A stretch of 64,000 nucleotides of DNA, from assembly GCF_018812025.1 (NCBI RefSeq), contig NC_063049.1:13984258-14048257 (forward strand), read 5' to 3'. The notes under the pieces are model-generated. The model worked only from the letters and a program-made list of their open reading frames with translations. It was not told where the DNA came from and did no database searches. Of the stretch, positions 34,880 to 45,900 are shown piece by piece. This stretch comes from Megalobrama amblycephala. Taxonomy: Eukaryota; Chordata; Actinopteri; Cypriniformes; Xenocyprididae. The position numbers and the translations under genes were made by a program. Every line of letters starts with the position of its first letter. Positions within the stretch are counted from its first letter, which is position 1.

Positions 34880-35310
34880 ATTTTTTACAATAAACAGATT
34901 TCTTTTTCTCATTTTGGACTCCTTTTCTCACAGATATTTCTCATGTCTCAGTTGTGTCTACTCTTATTTCTCCTTATTAAACATCTGAGACAGTGTTGAT
35001 ACTACAATGGTATATGAGAATCACAACTAAATTTCATGAGCTTAAAAACAGCAACCTCTAAGCAATAAAATGGAGTCTTGAAAGAGACTACAGCAAGTCA
35101 ATAAAGAGATGTTCTAAGTTTCTTCCACCACTCTCTCAGTTTTGACTCCTTTTCTCTCAGATATTTCTCGTCTCATTTGTGTCTATTCTTATTTCTCTTA
35201 AGGAATTTTAGGAGAAACATCTGAAACTCTATTGATACTAAAATTAGGGATATATGAGAATTGCAACTAAGTCTCATGAGCTTAAGAAAAGCAACCACTG
35301 AGCAATATTT
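34880..35310. repeat. Two-copy tandem repeat (~230 bp)
   Basis: TTTTGACTCCTTTTCTC, AGATATTTCTC and CATCTGA.AC occur near 34904-34990 and again near 35135-35230. Both copies run on to ATGAGCTTAA..A..AGCAACC. It is non-coding. Confidence 0.6.
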
Positions 35311-36075
35311 TTTTTTTTCTATGGGACAGGCCAAATTTCAAAATGATCAGCCTGTATTAGCTGTTAAAACTTGATTAGCTGATGGTCATGTTTGACGATT
35401 TGTCTGATAGATATTTGATGAATGGGATAGCATTTCTACCAAAAAAAGTACTACATTTCCATGATCAAACGGTTGTGAACTGCTCACTGCGTTCTGTTGT
35501 GTTTAGATTCCACTCCCTCACTCTTTCAGACCTACTGTCTTGTCAAAGAAAGAACACAAAGGAAGAAAAGACAGTTAGACAGTTGGTCTACAGCCCAAAG
35601 CCAACATCTGCCTGTGAAAGCGATCCCCCACCCCTATAACCACCCTGCTCTATCAGGTTTAACATACATCTGTTGATCTAGGATATCCTGTTCTGCCTTT
35701 TGTGCTGATGATTCACTCACAACATAATAAATAACGGCACATATGTCAAGATGTGGTTTGTAATCCAGCACACTTTCAGCAGTTTAAAGAGATGAAACAC
35801 AACAAGTAAGCTCAAGTACAGCTCAAGAAATGCTTGCCAGATCTGTCTAAGTTTCCAACGCCTAACAAGCAGACAAAATGGGAAACTGCACCGAGCATAT
35901 TGTTTTGCTCTAATTTTTTATTAGTCAGCTGCTAAAACAATGCAGACACAGACAACACAATATGAATGTTATTCATTCCGCCTCTAAATAAAGCTCTAGA
36001 GTCAGGAGAAGGGAAGAGGTACATAATGCTTAAAAAATGGTATCGTTTTGCAGCTTGAAAAATAATATCACTATC
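35311..36075. other. Intergenic sequence, nothing recognised
   Basis: A + strand frame of 85 codons (35382-35639) is open but has no recognisable domain and no splice context. I see no repeat or RNA gene here. Confidence 0.4.
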
Positions 36076-36397
36076 TGTAACACGGTTAGTAGATGTGGGA
36101 AGAAGGAGGCGGGAACCGGCGAACGTTCAACAAAAGTTTAATTCAAAATAAACAAAGAACAAAACGAAAGTAATGCCGGCAGACCCTCGCGGACGTCTGC
36201 CGGCCACACAAACATAATAAAACATAAAATAAAGTCCAGGCCTGGTCCTCTCTCGTCCTTCACGGTCGTCGCTCCTCCTTTTATGCCTCCGGAGCTCCTC
36301 CGTGAGAGACTCGAGGCCGGCGCGCCTCGCAGGTGATGCTCATTATCACTCGCGAAATAAATATCCCTCACGGCTCTCGCCCGCCCTGCTCGTCACA
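36076..36397 (-). mobile_element. Probable solo LTR
   Basis: On the minus strand the segment starts TGTGACGAGCAGGGCGGGC and ends CCGTGTTACA. It has a TATA-like CATAAAAGGAG and a later ATTAAA. It is GC-rich against its AT-rich surroundings. The flanks CTATC and CTACC may be a 5-bp duplication with one change. No internal region is present, as expected after LTR-LTR recombination. The gypsy-type assignment is a guess. Confidence 0.6.
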
Positions 36398-36583
36398 CTA
36401 CCTTTTTATTGAAAGTAAGGTACTTTCCTGTGCACCACTTCTACTTTCAACTTAATCTGATAGCTTATCTATTAGCTTGTCTTCTTTAGTCAAAGTCTTG
36501 TGTGATCTATGTGATCCCCATCATGTTAGTTGAAGTCTACAGTGATTTCTCTCTGAATCCTCCCCTTATCAGTCCTTAAAAAC

Positions 36584-36720
36584 TTAAGGAACTTTGTTCC
36601 AATCAGTATTATTCTTCTCTCTAAACAAAGGCACATCCGGTAATTTAGTACTTTTGGTTTGTGATGGAGCGCTGACCTGCACATAGCTGTCATTGTCTGT
36701 AAACTGAAAGCCCTCCATTC
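36584..36720 (-). CDS. Candidate tail exon of the nectin-like gene
   Basis: After an acceptor (GATTTCACAG) a hydrophilic frame MEGFQFTDNDSYVQV... runs 44 codons to TAA and could be a receptor tail with a YVQV tyrosine motif. Its entry phase (1) does not match the upstream candidates as read. In phase 0 another frame is open down to 36526. Linkage to the receptor is by strand and position only. Confidence 0.3.
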
Positions 36721-36813
36721 CTGTGAAATCACAAATCAAACAGACCACAGTTACTTATTTACATCTATGGACAAACATATTTGTTATAATGATGACAAAT
36801 CAAAAAATATCAC

Positions 36814-36865
36814 CAGCCTGTTCATCACAGCCATCTTCCCATCTTGTTCAGAGTTCTCTACTGTC
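36814..36865 (-). CDS. Candidate tail exon of the nectin-like gene
   Basis: A 52-nt segment with a good acceptor (TTTCCTACAG) and a donor (GTGATA). Entered in phase 2 it reads TVENSEQDGKMAVMNRL. Entered in phase 0 it stops after DSREL. Which tail is used cannot be settled from sequence alone. Confidence 0.3.
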
Positions 36866-36900
36866 CTGTAGGAAAAGTTCATACAAATTTAAACTTTTTA

Positions 36901-37050
36901 CACTACAGTTCAAAAGTTTGGATCTAAGAGATTTTTTTCTGAAATAAATTATTATCTGAACTTTTATTCAGCCAAAAATAAATTAAGCCTTGGTGAGCAT
37001 AAGAGACTTATTTGAAAAACATCTTACCAACCCCAAACTTTTGAACAGTG
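36901..37050. mobile_element. Short TA-target MITE (150 bp)
   Basis: Inverted ends CAGTTCAAAAGTTTGG and CCAAACTTTTGAACAGTG with TA on both sides (36899-36900, 37051-37052), as for Tc1/mariner-type MITEs. Non-coding. Confidence 0.65.
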
Positions 37051-37113
37051 TATGTACAGTATACAGTATATATCAAAAAGTATACACAACATGGAATTTT
37101 AGAACAAACACAC

Positions 37114-37159
37114 CTGTGCTCCTTCGTCATTGTTACGCAGTGATACTGGAATCCATTCT
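37114..37159 (-). CDS. Candidate tail exon of the nectin-like gene
   Basis: A 46-nt segment with acceptor TTTAATTTTAG and donor GTGTGT. Joined to the transmembrane exon (which ends in phase 2) it reads EWIPVSLRNNDEGAQ without a stop and leaves in phase 0. It is the only candidate that joins the transmembrane exon in the frame as given and stays open. Confidence 0.4.
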
Positions 37160-37241
37160 CTAAAATTAAAAACAAATTAACATGGCAGCCCAAAATTGAC
37201 TAAATATTGGCAAAGTCTGCTGTAATGTTTAAATACAGTAT

Positions 37242-37575
37242 TAGCGGTAACACATTACAATAAGGTTCATTTGTTAACATTAGTTAATGTATTAACTAAC
37301 ATGAACCAACCATGAGCAATACATTTGTTACTGGATTTGTTAATCTTTGTTATCGTTGGTTAATAATATACAGCTATTCATAGTTTGTTCATGTTAGTTC
37401 ACAGTGCATTGACTAATGCTAACATACAACTTGATTTTAATAATGTATTAGTAAATGTTTAAATTAACATTAAAAAAGATTAATGCTGTAAAAGTGCAGT
37501 TCATTATTAGTTCATGCTAACTAATGTAGTTAACTAATGCTAAGTAATGAACCTTATTGAACCTTATTAAAATGT
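37242..37575. mobile_element. AT-rich MITE
   Basis: Starts GGTAACACATTACAATAAGG and ends with GAACCTTATT repeats. It is full of GTTAACATTAGTTAATG-type palindromes. Related fragments lie at 8290-8475 and 15790-15827. A further fragment near 37590-37670 (AGTGGTTCTCAACC) resembles an hAT-type end. Confidence 0.55.
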
Positions 37576-38160
37576 CACTGTATTAGCTCAGTGGTTCTCA
37601 ACCCTGTTCCTGGAGCCCCCAACACTGCACATTTTCAATCTCTCTTTGGGTGCACCTCATTCAGCTACCTAAGTCAGTCAGTCAGCAATTAAAAACCCCC
37701 ACAATGCACCACAAAAAATAAAGGGATCTTCTATGCTCACTATGCTCCTTTACTGGAAAATACGTCACATTTCTGAAGCGTGAAACATAAAATGTACGAG
37801 CCAACTCAAATATAACGACAAACCATTTTTTTTATTTTTTTTTTACTATTATACGTCAGCATAAACACTAGTGTTGTCAAAAGCACTGACTTCGGTACTA
37901 AGTTGGTACTGAAATTTAAAAAAATGTGACGATATCAGCATCTCCCCCTACCATTTTAAGTACTGTTGAGTGGATTCTTAAACACCTCTGATTGGCCATT
38001 GTGTTCACATGTTGTGAACTGTACAATAAATAGGAATAAATATACAACAATATTATCAAGTAATCATCAATCAGAAACAGCATCACACTATAAAAAAACA
38101 CTTTATATGGGACATAAGTTACAATCAAGAAAAACTATACATAGACCATGATAATCCCAT

Positions 38161-39749
38161 TCATAGAAAACAACTTAGATCAGAATCGACATTCCGGTAT
38201 GTATAAATACATTGGCTGCATGTGCCACATCGAAAGTTACCTTCAGGCATTGATGTTAATATAGTTTGTGTTGTGACAGGTGGAGGAGGTAAATATGATC
38301 TCACCAAATGATCTCTCAAGTTACATCCGCGCCTGAACACCATGAGAGGAGGATCCTGGAAGGATTCAAGTTTTTCATCAGTTTTCAGAATACACCAATG
38401 TTTGTTAATTATCTTCTTAAATTGTTCTGCAGATTTAGTATATTTTGTAGTAAAAATCACAGAAAATCTTAACAGGTCCAAACGTGACTGACCCTCAATT
38501 TGTTGTTCCACTGGTTGTATTTGCTTTATAGTTTAACCTTTATAATTAAATTATTTTTTTAAATCATTAAAATTCCTATTAAGATCACCTGGTTTGCAAC
38601 AAATTATCTTTATTCGACACATTTGACTAAACTGTTCTTTAAAGGTCAAGAATGATAGTCAGCTCTCAGAAAAGTGTTACGAGCCGTAGGTTTCCTAAAA
38701 AGATTTTCACTAAATAACGCCTTGACATCATGTTCAACCAATCTACATGAAGTTTTTGAACAGAAACTGAATTCTGTTCAAAGGTGGATTAAAAGAACTT
38801 GTAACTTTAAAAGGGGTTCTACTCTTCTCAGCTTGAGTTGAGATTATACATTCTTGTATATGTGATTGAGAACTAAAGAATTCTTTAATCCAGATGTTTC
38901 TAAAGAATTTGCACAGGACCATCTTAATATCAAAATCTTTTGCTTCAAAACACAGAACAAATGATAATTCTTTATTCAGAACAGAAATGTGAGAGGAATT
39001 CAGTGTCTTATTAGAAAGGTTGAATACAGTCATTTCCTGATCGTTGTCCTTGATCGGGTCCAAGGGCCTCGATTTGCAGTTCCTCTTTCCCCGTCTGGCC
39101 CGTGATGTACGTTTCCTTTTTGATGTCTTTTCGGGTCGTGTCTGCGTCGATTGACAGATAAAAAACTCGAACTTGAGGTAGTCGATGAACATAGGGATGA
39201 TGAGTCAGATGCTTGCATTCTTTGCGGTCGTAGTGTATTAGTATACCACCGATCAGATCTGGATTCTGAAGACCTCCAAAAGTAGGTTCTGCCTTCCTGT
39301 TTCTCCCTTTTGTCCCGATTAAACTTCTTTATTTTTAATTCTTTCAATTGTTGAGTGAGTTTCTGTTGTTGGTCTTGACTTTCATTCAAAAAGTCGGTTA
39401 GTGTGTCCTCAGAAATTGAGGTTTGCAGAGATTCAACTTTTTCTTCATATTCCTTCTTCATCTCTTTGAAATCCTTCTTAAGTTGGTCCACTAACAGAGT
39501 CATGAGCATTTGTTCAGGATAGCGCACCAGCATTCACAATTCATTCAATTCCTCAGTGCGTTTACTCAGCATTGGCTCCTTTTTCCATCTTAGTCCTCGG
39601 GGAATAATCCCTTTTGTAATGTAATCACTGAGGGTAACAACATGCAGGTGAGTTTTAGTTTTTCTTTTCACAAGATGGAACAGTTCCGTATGGGTTTCAG
39701 AATCCAATCGATATGTTGCATCAAATAGTGATTCTTCTGTAACAATCAT
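38161..39749 (-). pseudogene. Penelope-like polyprotein remnant, minus copy
   Basis: From 39749 down, a frame with one internal stop (after EELNEL at 39534) continues through a coiled-coil-like region to 39030. Another frame (39192-38743) carries VFNLSNKTLNSSHISVLNK, a conserved N-terminal block of these elements. A deletion then jumps to the RT thumb (FRKPTARN). The frame 38511-38161 holds the linker (PLMVFRRGCNLRDHLVRS, GNFRCGTCSQC). The RT palm and most of the GIY-YIG domain are missing. Confidence 0.82.
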
Positions 39750-39834
39750 GTTGTTGTCTTTGGCTATATTAAAAAAAAATCACTTTTTTTTCAATATTCA
39801 AATGCTTGCTCTGAATTCTTGACATTTACAATGG

Positions 39835-40110
39835 ACTTTGATCCAAATAAAGTTAGTTTTTTGGATTTGTGGATAATCAGAGAAGGTAACTGTCTTTATA
39901 CAGATCTTTTTAGGAAACCTACGGCTCGTAACACTTTTCTGAAAGCTGACTATCATTCTTTACTTTAAAGAACAGTTTACCGTATAGTGAAATGTGTCGG
40001 CTAAAGATAATTTGTAGCAAACCAGGTGATCTTAATAGGAATTTTAATGATTTAAAAAAATCGTTTAATAATAGGGGTTATACTGTAAAGCAAATACAAG
40101 AAGCGGAATC
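39835..40110 (+). pseudogene. Penelope-like RT thumb fragment
   Basis: Readable as FTMDFDPNKVSFLDLW and GNCLYTDLFRKPTARNTFL, the region just after the RT catalytic palm in Penelope-like enzymes. It decays into stops after about 39965. It lies in the opposite orientation to the minus copy on its left. Confidence 0.7.
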
Positions 40111-40324
40111 CCAAGGTTGACTCGTGTATGGACATCTTGTTAAAGTCGTGTGCTGTTTGCTGAACATACTAAGTTATCAAAAAGACATGGACAAACGCAC
40201 TCCGTCTGAGGTGCAGGTCAAGAGAGATAAATCTATATATTTGAGATCTGACCACACACTCACTTGCAAAATGTTTTTTTTATTATCCAACATTTCGGCA
40301 CAAAGCCTTTGTCAAGGTATGATT

Positions 40325-40815
40325 TCTCTTAGAGTGAAGAGAGGTATAAGTAGACAATCATTCACAGGTGCATACAATAAATCCCAGTTAAATATACAAT
40401 CAGTCAATTAGCAACTCTGAAAAAAACCCACTGTCAAATAAAACATGACAAAAATAGGAATAAATATACAATATTATCAAGTAATCATCAATCAAAAACA
40501 GCATCACACTGTAAAAAAACGTACACTTTATAGGGGACATAAGTTACAATCAAGAAAAACTATACATAGACCATGATAACCCCATTCATAGAAAACAACA
40601 GATCAGAATCGACATTCAGACCATAAGGAACCAGAGTTCTCAGCTTATCCAGTAAGCTTCATGTTTGAGTAGAATACAATCAGGGTCACCCCCTCTCCTT
40701 GGTAAAGAAACTCTCTCAATACCTACATACCGTAGAGAGGTAATGGGATGGTTAAACTTAACAAAATGGGGAGCCAATGGATAGTTCATGTTTCTACTTC
40801 AAATTGTGCTATGAT
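40325..40815 (-). pseudogene. Penelope-like GIY-YIG end and 3' UTR, minus fragment
   Basis: On the minus strand RYVGIERVSLPRRGGDPD is readable near 40740-40685, part of the GIY-YIG nuclease domain C-terminus. It continues into the 3' UTR shared with the other copies. The sequence left of it (about 40250-40345) includes a motif with a hammerhead-like core, reported separately. Confidence 0.65.
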
Positions 40816-41007
40816 GTTCAGCAATGCAGTAAAAAAGCACGTACGCACATGCGCACTCTTCAAAAACGGTGAATTAAATCTCATGACAAACTAAAATATA
40901 AAAATGACATTTGTATATTTTCGAAATAAAAGATATACATTGTACTTAATGTCAGCTTGCTTATTTTGCTCAAGATAAGAATTTATTAAGTCCACGTCAT
41001 AAAAACA

Positions 41008-42400
41008 GGAAACTATGCTTCTAACTACAGCTCGAGAATGCAAGCATCTGACTCATCATCCCTATGTTCATCGACTACCTCAAGTTCGAGTTTTTTATCT
41101 GTCAATCGACGCAGACAAGACCCGAAAAGACATCAAAAAGGAAATGTACATCACGGACCAGACGGGGAAAGAGGAACTGCAAATCGAGGCCCTTGGACCC
41201 GATCAAGGACAACGATCAGGAAATGACTGTATTCAACCTTTCTAGTAAGACACTGAATTCTCCTCACATTTCTGTTCTGAATAAAGGATTATCATTTGTT
41301 CTGTGTTTTGAAGCAAAAGATTTTGATATTAAGATGGTCCTGTGCAAATTCTTTAGAAACATCTGGATTAAAGAATTCTTTAGTTCTCAATCACATATAC
41401 AAGAATGTATAATCTCAACTCAAGCTGAGAAGAGTAGAACCCCTTTTAAAGTTACAAGTCCTTTTAATCCACCTTTGAACAGAATTCAGTTGAAACTTAT
41501 TGTAGATTGGTTGAACATGATGTTGAGGCGCTATTTAGTGATTAAATAAACACAAAGACGATATGATAATTTTTCTAAAGAGGAAAGAGATGCTCTATTT
41601 TACTTACACACTGATAAGACAATTATAGTAAAACCAGCGGGCAAAGGAGGGGTGATTGTGATTCAGAATGTTAATGATTACGTAAGAAAATGTGAAAGAC
41701 AACTCTCAGATCTGGATTTCTATGAAAAACTTCCAGGAGATATGACTCAAACTTTTAAAAAACAAATAAATGCTGTTCTTGATTCAATGTTACAATTAGG
41801 TGAGATTAACAAAATAGAATTTGAATTTCTTAAAATAAAAAAATCCCATTATCTCATTTTACACCTTACCTAAAATTCACAAATGCCTTGAATCTCCTCC
41901 AGGACGTCCAATAATATCAGGAATTAATCATCATTAACATCCTCTACCTCTACATTTGTGGATGTCTTTTGACCATTCCGTGAAAAAATACCTTCTGTTT
42001 TGAAGGATACCATGCATATGTTGTCTTTCATTGACTCATTGATAAATCCAGTACCTGAGAATATATTATTGGTTTCTTTTGATGTTCAATCTTTATATTC
42101 CATACAAAGAAGGTATTGAATAGGTTCAGAATTTATCTGAACATGATGATCTAACTCCTTCTAATGAATGTATTAATTCACTATCTGAAATTGTACTTTC
42201 TATTTTATATTTCGGAATGTTTAACCATCCCATTACCTCTCTACGGTATGTAGGTATTGAGAGAGTTTCTTTACCAAGGAGAGGGGGTGACCCTGATCGT
42301 ATTCTACTCGAACATGAAGCTTTCTGGATACATAAGCTGAGAACTCTGGTTCCATGGTCTGAATGTCGATTCTGATCTAAGTTGTTTTCTATGAATGGGA
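41008..42400 (+). pseudogene. Penelope-like polyprotein remnant, plus copy
   Basis: The N-terminal Ser-rich block and VFNLSSKTLNSPHISVLNK (frame 41064-41549) are followed by RT start motifs across frames: KPAGKGGVIVIQNVND near 41630, LPKIHK near 41868, PGRPIISG near 41900 and FDVQSLYSIQ near 42080. The last corresponds to the SLYTNIP motif of Penelope-like RTs. A deletion near 42200 then joins to RRGGDPDRILL and the C-terminal end near 42375. Catalytic RT residues are lost. Confidence 0.82.
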
Positions 42401-42656
42401 TTATCATGGTCTATGTATAGTTTTTCCTGATTGTAATTTATGTCCCCTATAAAGTGTATGCATTTTATAGTGTGATGCTGTTTCTGATTGATGATTACTT
42501 GATAATATTGTTGTATATGTATTCCTTTTTATTGTAATGTTTTATTTGACATTGGGATTTTTTTTTTTATAGTTGCTAATTGACTGATTGTATATTTAAC
42601 TGGGATTAATTGTATGCACCTGTGAATGATTGTCCACTTATACCTCTTTTCACTCA

Positions 42657-42766
42657 GGGGTGCGTTTCCCGAAAGCATCGTTGGTGAACTATGGTCGTAA
42701 GTCCCATTGAACTCTATTGGTAACGACGGAACTTACGACCATAGTTCGCTTTGGGAAACGCACCCC
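42657..42766. mobile_element. Hairpin MITE (110 bp)
   Basis: The arms are near-perfect inverted copies: GGGGTGCGTTTCCCGAAAGC on the left and GCTTTGGGAAACGCACCCC on the right. ACTTACGACCATAGTTCG mirrors the inner left arm. It interrupts the 3' end of the plus Penelope-like copy. Confidence 0.7.
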
Positions 42767-42987
42767 AGAGTGATGACCAATCTCAATGTTTAAAATCCAA
42801 CTCCTCATAACTGCACATTAAAAATCAAATGCACTAAGATTGGCTGTGAATGTGTCAAACAAGCTATCACTGGAAAATTTGTTGCTTTGTGCCAAGTTTG
42901 CACCAAAATCCAAAACAAACTAAAATTTAAGATACAAAGCTCCAAACCCTCATGCCACACTCATACAAATCAAGTGTTTGTACTCAC

Positions 42988-45900
42988 GGCTTTTTTTTGA
43001 ATATCACAGCACCGACAATAACCCCAAGAACAGCACAGTTGAAAAAACCAAACAGACCCCAACAGACAGTGTTGGATTCTAGGAAAAAATTGTGGAGTGA
43101 AGTGAAAAAATTGTCAAGTTCACACGTCTACAGTGTTACTGTTATTCTGAAAAGGCTGACAAAACCCTTATCTGTGTAAACAGATATAGTCTGTCACAAA
43201 TTCGATTTATCCTGGATTACCATGTCCAAGATTGATATTAAAGGTGCCCTAGAACCCTTTTTCACAAGATGTAATATAAGTCTAAGGTGTCCCCTAAATG
43301 TGTCTGTGAAATTTCAGCTCAAAATACCCCATAGCTTTTTTTATTATTCAATTTTTTAACTGCCTATTTTGGGGCATAATTAAAAATGTGCAGATTCAGC
43401 GTGTCCCCCTTTAACCCTCTGGGGTCTAAGGATTTTTGGGGCCAAGAAGTTTTGACATGCCCTGACATTTGTGCTTTTTTCAGTTGTTCATAAACATATT
43501 AATGGAAAAAGTGTCATTACACTGTATTCAGCACAAACTAGGCTACAATAAAATGTGAGGAACTTGTATGTACATGTTTGTTTTTTTGAAGGAATAACGT
43601 TTATGTGTGGTCACTGAAAAAAACAAAAACTTAAGTCACTGAAATAAGTCCAAAAAAATAATTCAATCTGTGTTCACAAGACTTCTGGGTATTGGAGGTT
43701 GTAGACTAGAGTTTTTGCTTCAAAATGATGTAAAAATTCTCCTGCCTACTCGTTCATATCAAACAATATATTGATTTAGATTTTGTACGACACTTTTTGT
43801 CAAGAAACACAGTATGCGTGGAGGCGTGAATCTTTGTGAATAATGCTGAGATTCACACCTGAGAAAACAAAAGATCTGCATAATGACCTGCATAATGAGC
43901 TTATTCAGTCAGGTAGGCTGTGAAAAAACCCTCTGTGATCATGCTGATAACAGGATTAATGTCCACTCTTGACAAAAAAAAAAACATAATTTTTGTGATC
44001 TCATGCATGCACGTATTATTGCACATGATGTGAAGAAAATTTTGTATAGGCCTATGTTAAATTACAGTACCAGTCAAAAGATTGGATGCATTACTATTAT
44101 AATGCTTTTAAAAGAAGTCTCAAGTCTCTAACCAAATAATGGTTTTCTATTTTAATATACTTTAAAATATAATGTATTTCTGTGGTGCAACGCGTCTGAA
44201 CATTTATGTTACCTCTATCATAGAGGTAACATAAATGTTCAGACGCTTTGCATCACAGAGGCTCTATGGCATTTCATACTATTATATTTGTTGTATTATA
44301 TAGCCTAAATGTTAATGTGCAGTTGACAAACTATACATCATTAAAAAGATCTAAGACTCAAGCTTCACATTTTGACCTCTGTTTTACTCTTAAAATCTTA
44401 TATTGACCATAATTTCTTAATATGCTTAAAAGCATACACATTTGGAGAAATATTGATGGATTCTCATATGTTTATATCAATTTTCTATACAGAGGAGTAA
44501 TATTTATTCTATATTTATTGTCATCACTATGAGCGCTGGATACTGTTTTTTCAATTCATACTTGCAGCCGGAGGGCGCTCTTTACACCTATAGTCCACAA
44601 ATGCCTCCTAATGAAGAACAGGCATATCATGTGACATTCCAGGAACTAACAGAGGCTTCCAGAGATCGATAACCATGGCTATAACATGCAGATAAACACT
44701 TTTGAAGATAATAAATACACGATTGCGACGATGTATACATTTATTGCCTCAGAATTTGCGTCTGAATAGTGCTCGCTCCATGGGCATGGCCGCATTAGCG
44801 GATAATGAGCTGAATTGCAGGCGTCTGACATGGCTCTTTTTTCATACAGATTACATAAACAGAGAATTTTTGTTTTCGATTTGGGGCATAAAATCACTCT
44901 CACGAACCTTCTCCGGGTCTGTTCCTGGCTGGTGGAATGACCTGCCACGCTCTATCCAAGCAGCTGAATCTTTAGCCACTTTCAAAAAAATGCTAAAGAC
45001 GTATCTTTTTCGTCAGCACTTGACCCAGTAATAGTAGCACTTACCTCAATTTCTATTTTCATTCCATCTATTTGTGTATTTATATAAAAAAAAAAAAAAA
45101 AAAAATCCTTGCTACGAGCACTTTACTGTCATAACTGTGACTTCACACAGCACTTACATACTGTTGTTCTCATGTTGACTTGATTGATTCTACTGTTCTC
45201 ATTTGTAAGTCGCTTTGGATAAAAGCGTCTGTTAAATGACTAAATGTAAATGTAAATGTAAATGTTTTCGATTAGGACTCTATAATACATTGTATAAACA
45301 AAGTTCACACAGCTAATATAACCCTCAAAATGGATTTTTACAAAGTGTTTGTCATGCAGCATATCAGGTCATGTAAGTATAGTATTTATTTGGATGTTTA
45401 CATTTGATTCTGAATGAGTTTTATAGTAGCCTATGTGTGGCTAACCAGGCTAAAGCTAACATTACACACTGTTGATTTATAAAGACTGAAGATGTGTTTA
45501 TATGAATTATACAGACTGCAGGTGTTTAATAATGAAAATAACGACATGGCTCTGGTCTCCGTGAATACAGTAATAAACAATGGTAACTTTAACCACATTT
45601 AACAGTACATTAGCAACATGCTAAATAAACATTTAGAAAGACAGTTTACAAATATCACTAAAAATATCATGATATCATGGATCATGTCAGTTATTATTGC
45701 TCCATCTGCCATTTTTCGCTATTGTCCTTGCTTGCTTACCTGCATAAAGTCTGTTGATTTGGCTGTGCTGTTCCAGACATTAATACTGGCTTGTCTAATG
45801 CCTTGAACATGGGCTTGTATATGCAAAAGTTGGGGACTTACATATTAATGATCCCGACTGTTACGTCACAGTCGGTGTTATGCTGAGATTTGCCTGTTCT

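Larger units (their letters stand above)
37990..42656. mobile_element. Cluster of inverted Penelope-like retroelement fragments
   Basis: At least four pieces of one Penelope-like family lie head to head: minus 39749-38000 (N-terminal region, RT thumb, linker, 3' UTR), plus about 39815-40110 (RT thumb), minus about 40815-40325 (GIY-YIG end and 3' UTR), and plus about 41008-42656 (N-terminal region, RT start, GIY-YIG end, 3' UTR). Shared 3' UTR blocks such as CATAGACCATGATAA appear in all three 3' ends. All copies are broken by deletions and frameshifts. Confidence 0.85.

Noticed and set aside
35382..35639. 85-codon + strand frame
   Set aside because: No recognisable domain, no splice sites that link it to other exons, and a length possible by chance.
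42126..42407. Minus-strand 93-codon frame
   Set aside because: It is antisense to the plus Penelope-like GIY-YIG end, which shows the family motif RRGGDPDRILL.
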